A stretch of DNA of 64,000 bases from Tritrichomonas musculus (Eukaryota; Parabasalia; Tritrichomonadida; Tritrichomonadidae): positions 1,426,001 to 1,490,000 of the forward strand of contig JAPFFF010000010.1 in NCBI GenBank assembly GCA_039105265.1, written 5' to 3'. Shown in pieces: positions 39,837-51,978 of this stretch (the stretch's first letter is position 1; every line of letters begins with the position of its first letter). The notes below the pieces were generated by a model. That model was not told the DNA's origin and ran no database searches. It saw only the letters and a list, made by a program, of their open reading frames with translations. The translations under genes and the position numbers were made by a program.

Positions 39837-41273
39837 TCAATCATCATGATGGTCATCACAATTTTCGCAATGCTCGTGGGTATCTTCTTCTGAAGATTGT
39901 TGTTTCTCACTGCAATCGAAACTCAAGTAGCCAACAAGGTGAATATCATGGTCAAGATGATTTTTCAAAGCGCATGTTTCGCATATCTTTTTTTCTCCTG
40001 ATTTATCGCATGTGTAGCAAGTGTAGCAAGCTGATACGTCATCAGCTTTCAGTACTTTTCTATCGCATTTTTCTCTATCATTATGTAAAATTTGAGCAAA
40101 CATCATTTGGCAGCATCCCATGTTTTTACAAGAGCAATTGAAAGTTTTTTCGCCAACGTATTCAATACAATGATTAATATGACAATTAACAGCACATGCC
40201 TCGCAAATACCAAACCCATCATCTGTAATTCCGCATGTTAAGCAGTGATACATCCTTTGGCGTTTTGGTAAATATCTGTTATTTATAAATAGGGCTGAAC
40301 ATCGGGTTAAATAGCTTGAGTTTTCGATTTCTAAAAGTTTACATTCAGCGCGTGAGCAACTGATGCAGTTACAAGAACATTCTTCTTTAATTCCTTCGAG
40401 GTATACGTCATGATTCTTATGGCAATGTTTGGCACATAATGCACAGCAACCTTGTGAGCCAACTAATCCGCATGTTCGACAGTGGTACCAAGATTGCTTA
40501 ATAGGTTTTTTACCGGAAAATAGATATGTGCATACAGGTCTTCGCCTTGAAATAACGCATCTACTTAAAATCAAGCATTGACATGTTTTTCCTTTTACCA
40601 TTCCACAATAGTGTAAATTGTGGCCGTGATGACAATTAATAGCACAACTTTGACATATATAAGAATCGTCTGTAATATCGCAATCACGGCATTGATACAT
40701 AGGCTGATTAATAGAGCATCCATAAGTGATATCAAATGAGCATTTAAGCTTTTTGGTATCTGTGGAAGAGCAGTGACAACATTTTCGATCGGGGCAATCG
40801 CAAAAGAATTCATAAAATGGTTCATCAGACATCTGATTAAAATATGTTTCATGTCCTTTATGGCAACGGTTAACGCAAACCTCGCAAACTCCGTAATGAC
40901 CAGTAACTCCACAGGTTTTGCATTCATATGATTTTTGTGCGATATAATGCTTCCCTGTGGCTAAATATGTGCATAATGGCTCTATTTTTGGAAGTAGTTT
41001 ATTTTCAAATGGTGGAGGTGGATTTATATCTTGAGGAATGAGATTTTTTTGAATCAAATTATCAACAATTCCGAGGAGTGTTATATTGCTTATTGCTTTA
41101 TTGAATTCTTGTTTACAAAAAGGGCACTCATGAACCTTGGAAATACAAGATTCGCAAGCTGTGTGTCCGCATTCAGGAATAATCATTGGTGATCTTAATG
41201 GAGGAACCATAGCAAGGCAGCATATTGGGCATTTTATGCTCTCAATAAGATCCTGAAATAAATTATCATCCAT
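39837..41273 (-). CDS. RING finger protein with five tandem UBR-box-like zinc domains
   Basis: 478 residues. A RING finger occupies residues 15-53 (CPIC, then ECGHTACESC and CPFC). Five related Cys/His-rich modules follow at about 101-160, 178-233, 248-303, 325-382 and 403-454. Each runs C-(x about 15)-YxCxxC-(x7-9)-CxxC-(x3)-CHxxH, with a final CxC about 13-15 residues on, the metal ligands of the UBR box, which reads destabilising N-terminal residues of proteins. The fifth is weaker (KNHLDH, no CxC). The tail (HEHCENCDDHHDD) may also bind metal. RING plus UBR boxes points to a ubiquitin ligase of the N-degron type; the linkage is inferred from the families. Known UBR ligases generally carry one such box, so five in a row is odd. 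The gene lies between two cyclases, in the orientation of the second. Confidence 0.78.
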   Translation of the reverse strand: MDDNLFQDLIESIKCPICCLAMVPPLRSPMIIPECGHTACESCISKVHECPFCKQEFNKAISNITLLGIVDNLIQKNLIPQDINPPPPFENKLLPKIEPLCTYLATGKHYIAQKSYECKTCGVTGHYGVCEVCVNRCHKGHETYFNQMSDEPFYEFFCDCPDRKCCHCSSTDTKKLKCSFDITYGCSINQPMYQCRDCDITDDSYICQSCAINCHHGHNLHYCGMVKGKTCQCLILSRCVISRRRPVCTYLFSGKKPIKQSWYHCRTCGLVGSQGCCALCAKHCHKNHDVYLEGIKEECSCNCISCSRAECKLLEIENSSYLTRCSALFINNRYLPKRQRMYHCLTCGITDDGFGICEACAVNCHINHCIEYVGEKTFNCSCKNMGCCQMMFAQILHNDREKCDRKVLKADDVSACYTCYTCDKSGEKKICETCALKNHLDHDIHLVGYLSFDCSEKQQSSEEDTHEHCENCDDHHDD

Positions 41274-41872
41274 TAATACAATACTTTGATGTAAAATCTT
41301 GAACTTTTTAAATGGAATGAAAAAAAAACGTATAAAAGAAAAAATCTTGTTTCAACAATTTTGCGTATGCTGCAATACAAATAGCTTAAAATAATAAAGT
41401 TTATTTTGATATTTCTGAAGAAATATTAAATTAAAATATTTCAAAAAACCTTAAAGGAATCCTTTCAGATTCAAAAAGTGGTTAGGTGTAATACAAGCAT
41501 ACTTTATTGCTGTAATTAAAGTAATTTCATTATTACTTTCTGTCACTTTATTTTATTTTAGATCACTCTATCTTGTTAGTGATTTAATTTCACAATATGA
41601 TGCCTATCAAACGATTCTAAATTAATTACCAAAAATTAGTCAATTAAATCCGAATTTTATTGATATTTATATGTTATTCGTTGAAATTTATTTATAAATC
41701 ATTATAATACTAGAAGAAAAATAAAAAAGAAAAACAAAATTCTTGGTATTTATTTTTTCCTTTCTTTATACAAAACCCATAAAAAATGTGCTTTATGCGA
41801 ATAAACATGTTGGGCTCATGAATAAAATAAAATTATTATTATTTTGTTAAGGAAAATTAATAATGATCACAA
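41274..41872. other. Intergenic region
   Basis: About 0.6 kb, AT-rich, without recognisable features. It must hold the 5' leader of the RING/UBR gene and the 3' end of the second cyclase, both on the minus strand. Confidence 0.5.
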
Positions 41873-44800
41873 TCATTTAGATTTTGATACCAAATATGTT
41901 ACAACTGAGCCTCCTTTAACTTCAACGACACCGCGTTCTTTAATGACAAATGTATCGCCGTAAATCAATTCGTAAACACTTCTTGAAACATGAACCTGCA
42001 TTGGGACTCCATGATGTTCCATTTGTTGTGCCATATTAATTGCTGGACCAATAATCTCAAATGTTGGTTTTCCTATTCCAAGAACTCCTGCAACGATAGG
42101 TCCTCCAGTATTGATACCGACACGAATTTGGAGTTTTTCGTTTAATTCTTCATTCAGATCGAGGATGCATTGAAGCGAATCTAGGCCAAACATAACAACT
42201 TCTTTTGCATGCTCGGCTGGCTGATTTACTTCTGCAAAAACGCCACCGGCTGCCATATAGCAATCACCTATGCATTTTATCTTTGTCATTGTGGGCTCGC
42301 GAGCTAATGCTGCATCAAATCTTCTAAATAAATTGTTCAAAGTAGCCATGACTTTATCTGCAGGAAGAGAGCCGCACCAAGGAGTAAACGACACAATATC
42401 CATAAAGACGATAGTAGCTGTTTGAACGGCAAAGCTAATATTTTGTTCACCTGCTTGAACGCGCTTAACAAGAGATGGAGGAAGGATTGAACTGAGAAGT
42501 ACGTCACTTTTTGATTTTTCTTCTTTGATAAGAGTATTATAGCGGACGGTTTGAGTTGTATCTCGAAATAGAATAACAGGATGTTGATTGATAAGGTAAG
42601 ATGTTGCTTCAAGATTAACTTCTGTGCCTTCTTTATGGTAGCAAAGATTTTCTGTCTTTGACTTACCTCCATTTGCAACTTGTAATAGGTTTTGTACATT
42701 TCCATTAAATTTATCGCCGAAAAATTCATTAAGAGTTTTTCCAATAACTTCTGTCTCTTCCACAGACATTACACGAATGAAAGATTTGTTAACAGTTTCT
42801 ATCTTCATTTCAGCATTAGATACAAGAACAGCATCTGGAAGATTTTGGACCACTGATCTGAAGAATTCATTGTCTCTTGTAGCTCCATCACCCCTCTGTT
42901 TCTTGAAATCGCCGCCTAAGATCCGCATAATTTTCGGTGTTTGCATAACAATCTTAGTTGGGACATGTAGAAGAAGACGAAGAACTTTTTTCATGTGTTT
43001 TTCAATTCGAAGAGCTTGAATTGTGGCTATTATTTCGAAAATTATTGCAATGGCGAACATAATAACAAAACCAACTAGATCGTTATTCCTTAGTTCCTTC
43101 AAATGGTTTTCGATATTACCAACAATGCTCATTGCCATTGGGTTAAAGAATGCATAGTAAATTGGGAAAATAAGAAAACTCCAAATAATGTTCATTGCTA
43201 ATTCGTCACCTAATCCTTGCTTTGTTGTCTGCTGGAATGGCTTGATTTTAGACTCCCAAACAGATTGAATTAAAATGTAAAGAAGGTCAGGTGAATAGCA
43301 TTTTGAAATCTCCAAAAGATCAGGGGTATTTTCTTTATCATCGCAAACTATTTGTTGTTGAGCATATTCGACGCCATCAAGAAAGCCAGAATAAGGCGGA
43401 TCATCTGCAGATTGGCCACCAAATCGAGCAAGATGATAATAATTAAGGGCAGCATTGATTCGAGTTTGATATTGATCAAGTATGTATTCTCTAGTCATTG
43501 GTCCAACTCTGCGAGTCTCATTAGCATTTATGCCAAGTAAAATAAGTGATGATGCGCAACCTATGGCATTTGAATAAGCTCCTTGAAGGTAGTTCAAATG
43601 AGGACTGTTCTGTCTGATATACTTAGATTGGCTTTGTAAAAGAGTAATGAAGACAATTGTGCAACCAACGTGCATTCCAATCATAACGATAGATGATGTA
43701 ATTAATAATATTGCATCAATCATCTTTGTTGAAGAGCTTGAACCACCAATAACGAATATTTTCATTATATTATCTTCCTGTTTGTTCATTTCTGTATTAG
43801 CGTTGGCTGTTGACGAATTTTCTGCTTCTTTCTTTAGAACACGTAAGTTTTCTGTTAATGCAGAAACAGCATTCTTTGGTAATGCGGTAAGGCATTTATA
43901 AACTTGTTCTTTATTCGAATTGATCCAGACTAATTGAACAATTAATCCGATCAAGAACACAACAACACAGAAGCAAATTACACTGATCATTATAATCTTA
44001 AATAATTTTTGATAATTGTTATCTTTTTCAGTAATAAATTGTGTAAGGCAATTTAGGGTATCATCAATTCGATTTGCCATTTCTGGAAGATTTATTATTA
44101 AATTAAGTGTAACAGAAGAGTTAACGATACTGTCTGGTAAAGATACATTTTCTTCAACAATATCCTTTTGTTGAAGTACGAAATCAGCAAGACCATTTTG
44201 AACTGTAATCATCTGATTTGTAGAGTTTAATCCGACATAATATGAATAATTTACAACTGAATCAAATAAATTACTCTTTCCTTGTGCAATGTATTTGCTA
44301 TTAGATTGATAAGTTCTAAATTCTTCAACTTGTTGCATTGTCAAGGAAACTTGGCTTGTAATTGATATTAGTTCATCTCTAGTATCCCAGTAGCCGCCAT
44401 ATTTTTCAAGATCTTCTTTTGTTCTGGTTGTTATTTTAGGAGGAGAGAAAAAATCTAGAGCTTCATAAACTCTTGTCTCAGAAAACGCTGTAATTTGATA
44501 TAATAATGTACGAATCATGGTAATATGTTGAACATACTGAAGAGGTTCAGTTAATGAATTTTGATATATTGGGGTATATACAAAGAAGAATATTGCTGGT
44601 GCTACAAACAAGATAAGAACCATTATGAGACGATAAACAATTGAATATCTGGTTGCTGGTATAACAAGAGAATCAATTCTTTGAACAAGAATTAACGAAT
44701 CATCTGCTCCTTGATTGTTTTCATCTTCGGTTTCAATTTCCATTTGAGATGTTGTCATACTTTCTGTGCCTTGGCCTTGGAGTGCGTTTGAATCCTTTGA

Positions 44801-46546
44801 TATGTTGATCTTGTCAGGCAATTGATGAAAAACAGCAAGACCAAATTCGTGCGCTTGATCTTTATTGACTGTTATGCCTCGCTGAAGCATTCTTGTCTTT
44901 TCAATCATATCCATGTAAGCTTGTCTATCTGCTTTTAGTTCACTACAAAATCTTGCATATTGACGTGTAACGAACCTGTTATTTGGGAATTGGTGAATAA
45001 CATGTAATAATTCGGCATCAGATTTTTCTATTTCAGAAATTGCACGTTTAGTAGCTGCCTCCATATCGTTGATATTACCTTGGATGGCCAAATCCCAAAC
45101 ATGTCTAAGTTTGTGCTTGGTTGATGTAACATGTTTTGAAACTGAATTGAGTTTTGATTTAAGATCAGTAGATAAATTGGGTTCTCTTTGGCGTGCAACG
45201 CTTAATGATTGTTCTTTGACTGTTTTAGCAGCAGATCCTTTAACCTTCTTAGTAACAATCATTCTGAATATCCAAGCTAGAGTCTGAGTTTCTTCTGGAT
45301 AAATGGAAACAAACTTCGCGTAAACAAACCATGTCATTTGATTCTGTGGCCATTTTTCTATACCAAGTTTGAGAAACTGCCAATTAATACAAACTGGGTG
45401 GGCAACATAAAATCCATCTACAGCAAGGTTGACAAACGTATTAACTGATTTAATATCATCAAAACGAGATACATCATCCAAAATTCCATCAAGAATTTGT
45501 AAATGCTTTGTTCGCTTTTTGTTCCATAAAACCAAAGAAACCACAAAAACAACAATGAAAAGAATTATGTAAATAATGACGAAAATTAGAGTTGCTTGCT
45601 TGTTAATAAATAATATAATTGCATTAATGAAGCAGTTAATTCCACTTGTAATGCAAGTTGAGAGGAAAGCTGCTGTCATAACTGGGCTTACAATACCACC
45701 ATAGAAAAAGGCATTATAAATTGATGCAAAATAAGCAATTCCTGCAAAAACAAGCATTATTCCTTGAAAATTTGTTTTATCTGTTAAAGTTTCTGGAAAT
45801 CCTGTAAAAACAGTTATGACAAGTTGTAGAACAAATGTAATTGTTTGGGGTTGTGAACATACAGTTAATAAGGAATTTGGCCTAAACATAATTGATTGTT
45901 GAGCAATCATTAAAAAGATCCAGAAATATAGTAAAGAAATTGCAAAGGATATAACGAAGAGGATAACCAAAGGTACAACGCTATAATGAGATTCTTCAAA
46001 AATAGCTCTTCCAAGTTCACTAAACGCAAGTTCAAAAGCTATTGGATGAAGAATAACTCCGAAAAATGCAAAATAGAAAGAAATTATCGGTGGAATAATG
46101 CTTGGTAAGTTTGCGCTTTTCCGGTAAACTACTGCTGATACAAACAATAGTGTCAATAAGCAAACTAAAATGACTATGTATATAATAAGGAAGTAAACTG
46201 AAGCAATATCTCTACCACTAGGAGGTATTAAATGAAAGAAAATTGATAAAATTGAAACTGTATCACGTGCAGAGTCGGAATTTGACCAAAGTGAGTAGTA
46301 TCCTGCACATAATGATGGGCCGCCAATCTGAAGGAGACGAATAACAGTGACAATGTGGTGTACAATAGTAAATGGGGGTGCATCTGCGTATACATAATTA
46401 AATAATTGAGATAAATCATTAAAAAGCTTTTTGTAGAAAGATTGCTCAATTAATCCATTGTATTTCATATGATTAGAGCTATTGAATGATATGGAGTTAG
46501 TCTGAAGAAAGCTTGTAGCGCCGTTCTGGGTTTCATCTGCTTTCAT
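41873..46546 (-). CDS. Multi-span membrane PAS/class III nucleotide cyclase with altered active site
   Basis: 1557 residues with the same layout as the plus-strand cyclase at 34059: a block of N-terminal membrane segments (about 60-350), a cytosolic stretch, more segments near 637, 850, 945, 1120 and 1158, a PAS domain (about 1225-1330: VVQNLPDAVLVSNAEMKIET) and a cyclase domain (about 1365-1550). The two metal Asp (FMDIVSFT and CIGDCYM) and the base-reading Lys (TKIKCIGD) are present. However, the second base-reading position is Glu (TFEIIG) instead of Asp, and the transition-state Arg is Gln (NMAQQM instead of NxASR). It may be weak or inactive alone, working as a partner in a heterodimer. 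From memory, similar PAINMAQQME motifs recur in trichomonad cyclases, so this may be a subfamily trait. Confidence 0.85.
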   Translation of the reverse strand: MKADETQNGATSFLQTNSISFNSSNHMKYNGLIEQSFYKKLFNDLSQLFNYVYADAPPFTIVHHIVTVIRLLQIGGPSLCAGYYSLWSNSDSARDTVSILSIFFHLIPPSGRDIASVYFLIIYIVILVCLLTLLFVSAVVYRKSANLPSIIPPIISFYFAFFGVILHPIAFELAFSELGRAIFEESHYSVVPLVILFVISFAISLLYFWIFLMIAQQSIMFRPNSLLTVCSQPQTITFVLQLVITVFTGFPETLTDKTNFQGIMLVFAGIAYFASIYNAFFYGGIVSPVMTAAFLSTCITSGINCFINAIILFINKQATLIFVIIYIILFIVVFVVSLVLWNKKRTKHLQILDGILDDVSRFDDIKSVNTFVNLAVDGFYVAHPVCINWQFLKLGIEKWPQNQMTWFVYAKFVSIYPEETQTLAWIFRMIVTKKVKGSAAKTVKEQSLSVARQREPNLSTDLKSKLNSVSKHVTSTKHKLRHVWDLAIQGNINDMEAATKRAISEIEKSDAELLHVIHQFPNNRFVTRQYARFCSELKADRQAYMDMIEKTRMLQRGITVNKDQAHEFGLAVFHQLPDKINISKDSNALQGQGTESMTTSQMEIETEDENNQGADDSLILVQRIDSLVIPATRYSIVYRLIMVLILFVAPAIFFFVYTPIYQNSLTEPLQYVQHITMIRTLLYQITAFSETRVYEALDFFSPPKITTRTKEDLEKYGGYWDTRDELISITSQVSLTMQQVEEFRTYQSNSKYIAQGKSNLFDSVVNYSYYVGLNSTNQMITVQNGLADFVLQQKDIVEENVSLPDSIVNSSVTLNLIINLPEMANRIDDTLNCLTQFITEKDNNYQKLFKIIMISVICFCVVVFLIGLIVQLVWINSNKEQVYKCLTALPKNAVSALTENLRVLKKEAENSSTANANTEMNKQEDNIMKIFVIGGSSSSTKMIDAILLITSSIVMIGMHVGCTIVFITLLQSQSKYIRQNSPHLNYLQGAYSNAIGCASSLILLGINANETRRVGPMTREYILDQYQTRINAALNYYHLARFGGQSADDPPYSGFLDGVEYAQQQIVCDDKENTPDLLEISKCYSPDLLYILIQSVWESKIKPFQQTTKQGLGDELAMNIIWSFLIFPIYYAFFNPMAMSIVGNIENHLKELRNNDLVGFVIMFAIAIIFEIIATIQALRIEKHMKKVLRLLLHVPTKIVMQTPKIMRILGGDFKKQRGDGATRDNEFFRSVVQNLPDAVLVSNAEMKIETVNKSFIRVMSVEETEVIGKTLNEFFGDKFNGNVQNLLQVANGGKSKTENLCYHKEGTEVNLEATSYLINQHPVILFRDTTQTVRYNTLIKEEKSKSDVLLSSILPPSLVKRVQAGEQNISFAVQTATIVFMDIVSFTPWCGSLPADKVMATLNNLFRRFDAALAREPTMTKIKCIGDCYMAAGGVFAEVNQPAEHAKEVVMFGLDSLQCILDLNEELNEKLQIRVGINTGGPIVAGVLGIGKPTFEIIGPAINMAQQMEHHGVPMQVHVSRSVYELIYGDTFVIKERGVVEVKGGSVVTYLVSKSK

Positions 46547-48871
46547 GGGATAAAAACCTACTGAATTTTTTTTTTATTCAATCGAAAATAAAACGAAAAT
46601 TTTGAATTTAATTAAATAATTAGATGTGAGCATGATTTTAAAATAAAATTGCAATAAAAATATATGCTTTGAAGAAAATACAATAACGAATTTAATTACA
46701 AATAATTCAAAAGAGAAAAAATAACGATTTTTTTTTGAAATTACTTTTGATAAGCCAAACACAATTTTAAAATTTAAGAATTATGATGCTTCAAATCATT
46801 AAAAATATAATTATATGTATGTAATATATTTAAATACGGAATGACTATATGAAAGAAAAATAAAATTTTATTCAATTTTTATATTTCATTTTTCACAATA
46901 ATTGTGAATATTTTCAATTTGTTTATGTAACCCTATTCAAAAGTTAAATCATCTTTCTGAAACGAAAAATAAAATTTTTATATTTCAATTAAAATATTCA
47001 AAATATAACATTCATTTTATTTTTATAAATATATCTTTTTATTTTACTTATTAATTCAATAAATATTTTCTTTAATACATTTTTAAAATATGTTTTTTAA
47101 TTGATAAATATTAAATTCTCGTAAAAAATAAAAGTTTATTAATAAATTTGCATACTTCAAAATTCAATTTCCTCTTGGAAAAGTTCGACTTTTTCTATGT
47201 AAATAAAACACTTCATTAAAATTCAAAAAAAAAATAGAGTCCAATTTAATTCTTAAAATAATATGATTTTGATCATAAAAAAATTCTCAATATCATATTT
47301 CTCAATAATGTTATTTGGTTTTGATGTTTATCTGGAAAATAATTCTTTTGTCACAATTGTATATAATATAACTTTTTGTTAGAAATATTTAAAATTAAAA
47401 AATATAATTTTGAGATTCGGAAATTTTCACATCCGATAGGATTATTTTTCGATATATCTCAATTAAAAAATATTATAAAATTATATTTATTATAAATATA
47501 ATTTTGAGATTAAAATATTTATCTGATAAATCAAAAATAAAATATATTAATGTTTATTTAATAAGATATTGAATCAATATACTGAAAGATATATTATAAA
47601 CTTATCTCAAAAAACTTTATCTCCATTTAAATTTTTAAATCATTTTATCTTTTTTATCAAACAATATAATTGCATCATTCTTCATTAATAATATATTTAA
47701 TAATTATCATAATATTAATTAAATTTTAAAAAATGAACTCATATCTAAAATATAAAGATATTATTTTTTTAAATTGAGAAGGAGGAAATGTTTTTATAAT
47801 ATGATTTGAGAATATCTCTCAAAATTCACTGAAAATTGAGATATAGGTCCCAAATTTTTTGAATTAATTGAAATTATTAAATAAATTTTTCAGATAAAAA
47901 ACGATTATTTTTTTTTTATATATATTCTAATATTCAATAAAAATATTAATATTTTGAATATAAATGCAGATGCATATAATTATATATATATTATTAAAAT
48001 TATATTTTTATTTTAATAAGATATTTATTCATATTTTATCAAAATAAAAATAGAATATTATAAAAAGAGAGATATGGTTATAAATTGACCTTATAATGTT
48101 ATTTTTATGTATTTTAATATAATAATAAAGGATTGCATTTGATTTATTTATTAATTTATTATTTAATTTTATATATAATTTATTTTAATATTTATATTAA
48201 ATGTATATATATAATTGATCAAGAAATATATATAATAAATAATACATATTTTCAATGATATTCAATTTTCAATAATTAGCATGAAAATAATTTATTGAAA
48301 TTCTAATCGTGTAACGAGTAAATTGAGAGTTTTCACTCAAATAATTTTGAAAGAATTGAATCTATCGTTCGAATTTTTTTGTCGAGGTTCGTTTTCTCGC
48401 CAAATACTTGATAAATAATATTTTTGATAAATGATTGTTAATATATAATACTATATTTTTTCCAATCTAAAATTTTGGAGTTGAAATTGAGTTCTATTTA
48501 CGAATATTTCATTTTTGAAAAAATACATTATTTTTTACTGAACAAACAACTGATTTGCTATTAATAACCATCAAATGATTTATCTATTTAATTTATTTAA
48601 TTATCATTAATTTTTTCAGAATGATTTAAATTTGATTTTTCATAATCTGCTTTAATAGTACTCTTTATTATTATTATATATTATAAAATAATATTATAAT
48701 TTATATTCAAATGTTTAATTGTTTATATATTGCTTTATTTATGAGTTATATATAAATTATTGACTTCAAAAAAATATCTCAATTAATTTGAATAATCTCA
48801 TAGAATCGATCAGACTGTTTTGGTTTTTATTTGTCGAAAAATTGAAACAATATAAAAATTTATATATTTAA
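46547..48871. other. Very AT-rich intergenic region
   Basis: More than 2 kb in which no protein-like frame or RNA gene is recognisable; almost all words are A/T. It should include the promoter of the second cyclase. Confidence 0.6.
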
Positions 48872-49111
48872 GGTACAAATCCAGTACGTTTAGTAACCGC
48901 AATTTTTTTTGACATTCTCAAAGAATAAGATGACATGTTAAATAAAAACCGATTATTTTCATCCATTTCATATAACATGTCATAATGTTTATTTAAATTG
49001 TAAAATAAGTGTCAAAAACAAACCTAGTCAATTTAAACTTTTTCAGAGACATGCAACTATTCAAATAATAAACGTTCTCCTATTCAAAAAATAACGTACT
49101 GGATTTGTACC
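48872..49111. mobile_element. 240-bp MITE flanked by TTAA
   Basis: Perfect 19-bp terminal inverted repeats, GGTACAAATCCAGTACGTT on the left and its reverse complement on the right, are each bordered by TTAA (48868-48871 and 49112-49115). TTAA duplication is used by piggyBac and Kolobok transposons. The interior is AT-rich and non-coding, so the element depends on a transposase made elsewhere. Confidence 0.85.
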
Positions 49112-50613
49112 TTAATATATTTGACTTAAATACCTCTATTTTTCATAAATTATTTGAAATATAAATCTATTCAATGATTTATTTATTATTATTTGTGTCA
49201 TTTTCAATCCAATATATTCCGTTTTTCAGATAATAATTAAAGGTAACTACATTCCCATTTGTATGATGATTTATATTTTCCTCAATTATTAATTTTTATA
49301 TATAATAATAATAAATATTGAAAAATATATTTTAGTATTTTAATTAGAAATATCCAAGATATTTATATTTATTATATTTGTGAAGTTTACAAATTCATAT
49401 TATTGAAAAAAAAGGAATATAAGAATCACAATATCCAAAAAAATATTTAGCAAATAGATAATAAAAATAAATCAAATTAAAAAATAAAAGTATCTTAATT
49501 CTGAAATATTAGTTAATTTAAATAAATGAAATAATAAAAGGTTTTTTTTAATTATTCATTTATCTCATAATAATCTTATCTTCATTTTTAATCTCTTCAT
49601 AATTATATTTCATAGACTTAATTAAGAGGTTGATCCGTATGAACTATATCAATAAATATCATTTTTAAGCAGATCTTTCGGATTTTAGAGATTAAATACC
49701 AATTTCTCATTAATATTCTGTTTATAAATAAATAAAGTTCATACAATTATAACTATTTTGAATTTTAAATATATATTTTCTTCTTATTCAAAATTGAATT
49801 CTCAAAGTGTAATATTTCAAATTTTCAAAGAATGTGCATTTAGCTTCTCAAAATTGAATTCTCAAGTGTAATCTCTCAATTTTGATAGATAAATTATTAT
49901 TGACCTATAACCATTTTTATTTTCACCATAAATATGTATTTACTTCATATATTAATAAATCCTAGATAAATATTTAAATAAAATTTTAATTTAGATATTA
50001 GATTAAATATTACTGTTAAATATTTATTATTGAAATGATGTATAATATAATTATTAAGAAAAATGAGTTTTTTTCTTTTAAAACTCATAAAATATAAATA
50101 TCTATTAATATAAATAATCATTCCTTAATTTTGGTTATTAAATAGATTAAAATATATAATATAAGAAATATATTGTAATATGATATCTCTAATATAATGA
50201 TGCATCATTGATTCCTGTATTCTTTGTGATTTCCCAAAATCAACAATTCATTAATATTATCTTTCAAGCTTAGGTATTCTTACTTATATTTAGGTATATA
50301 AAGAAACTCACTAAATTAAAAATAAAAAAATCTCATATTCATCAACTTTTCTCTGAAAAAAAATTGAATGAAAAAGAGGGTAATTACCTTTTTATAATTA
50401 TATTTCCGTTTCTCCAAAATAATCATTATATGATTATTTATATTATATACTATGAAATTAAATTATAATATAATTTAAATTCTTAATTCATTTATTAAAT
50501 ATTGCATAAAATATAAATTATTTATAATTTTTTTTTTCATTCAATATGGTTGACCAACCTTTAAGAAAAAAAAAAAAAATTGAAACACTTTTTTTTTTCA
50601 CCATTCTTGCACA
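49112..50613. other. Very AT-rich intergenic region
   Basis: No gene is visible. A short imperfect direct repeat (AAAATTGAATTCTCAA with a trailing GTGTAAT) occurs twice near 49789-49870. The end holds the presumed promoter of the ankyrin gene; TTTCACCATTC about 20 bases before its ATG is only a partial match to the initiator consensus. Confidence 0.5.
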
Positions 50614-50670
50614 ATGGACATTACTAAGTATTTAGATAAAATGAGAAACATCGAAGAGTATTTCCAAGTA

Positions 50671-51978
50671 AAAGGTGTGGAAACTTTTTTCTCTCTTACA
50701 CTTTCATTTATAACTCTTATATTATATATAATTTCTCATAAAAATCATGAACATAAAAAATAATATAATATTTGCTGAAAAAAAATCAAGATATAATCAC
50801 ATATTTAAATTGAAATGTTTATGTTATTTATTTTTCATATAACATATCAATACCATGCTTTTATCATCATTCAAAAAAAGCTGTAAATGAATAATTTTTA
50901 TATTTTATTTAGCTTTTCTGTGTATAATATTGAAATATTTGATGCAATATCTAAAATATTTGAAGTTTGGGATAGATCTTTTGGGAATTATTTAATATTG
51001 ATCAAGAGGTGTCTTTAAAGAATAACTTTTTTTTGCAATTTATGGATCTTTTAAGAATATTATATAGAGATTACAATGTATCTTGTGCTTTAAAGTTTGG
51101 AGCTCTGAGATATTAAATCTCGAATCTTCCTTAATTGATCTGATCATTCAAAAAATTAGTAAATATACGTAAAACACTTTTTTATATATCCCTACTTTAT
51201 CTGATGTTAGTTTATAGTTTCCATTAAAATGATTATAGGTGCTTTTATCTAAGTATTTTTTTATTTTTTTTTGCTATTTAATTATTTTCGAACATATTCT
51301 ATATTTTTTTCACAAAATTGCAATTTCATTTAATTTTAAATCATATATTTATATTTTGTTCTTTTTTATAAATAAACTTTTTGAATGTCTTATGTCTTAT
51401 ACGTTATTTTTTCAATCAACTTTTTGAATGTCTGAAGTATTATACGTTATTTTGGATCAACTTTTTGAAGGTCTGAAGTATTATACGTTAATTTAGTTGG
51501 TAAACTTTTTGAATAATTTTGAGAGGAATTTCATATCTCTTTATCTAGCCAGACAATTGATATTTTAAGTGATGCTAATCGAAAATATAGACCATTATGA
51601 AATATATATTTTGATTTTTTATAATTCTGTAAGAGAATTTCAAAGAAATTTGAAATTTTATTAAATTTTGCTCATATTTTTTTATTATCTAACTTTATAG
51701 CTGTCCATTCTTTGTAATTTTAACTTAAAATATAGGACAATACATTTCATACCTTTTGAGCTTATAGTGTCCCGTAAATATTACTGCATATTTAGATAAT
51801 TAGTAATTTTGATCATTTTTGATATCTCCATACCAGTAAATTTAATCTGGCCCAAATCATGTCTACCATAATTAATTCCTATACTAATCATGTTAAAATG
51901 AATTTTATCTGAATATATGAAATATTCACGATTTTTTCTCTCAAAAAAAATTCAATACTTCAGAGTTTCCACACCTTT
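50671..51978. mobile_element. 1.3-kb non-autonomous DNA transposon inside the ankyrin gene
   Basis: Perfect 15-bp terminal inverted repeats (AAAGGTGTGGAAACT at the left end, its reverse complement at the right end) are flanked by the 8-bp direct repeat TCCAAGTA (50663-50670 and 51979-51986). An 8-bp duplication fits hAT-type transposons, but the superfamily is not proven. No transposase frame is present. The interior includes about three 40-45-bp direct repeats near 51375-51510 (each with AACTTTTTGAA and TATTATACGTTA). The host reading frame on the two sides meets exactly at one copy of the duplication, which confirms the boundaries. Confidence 0.88.
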
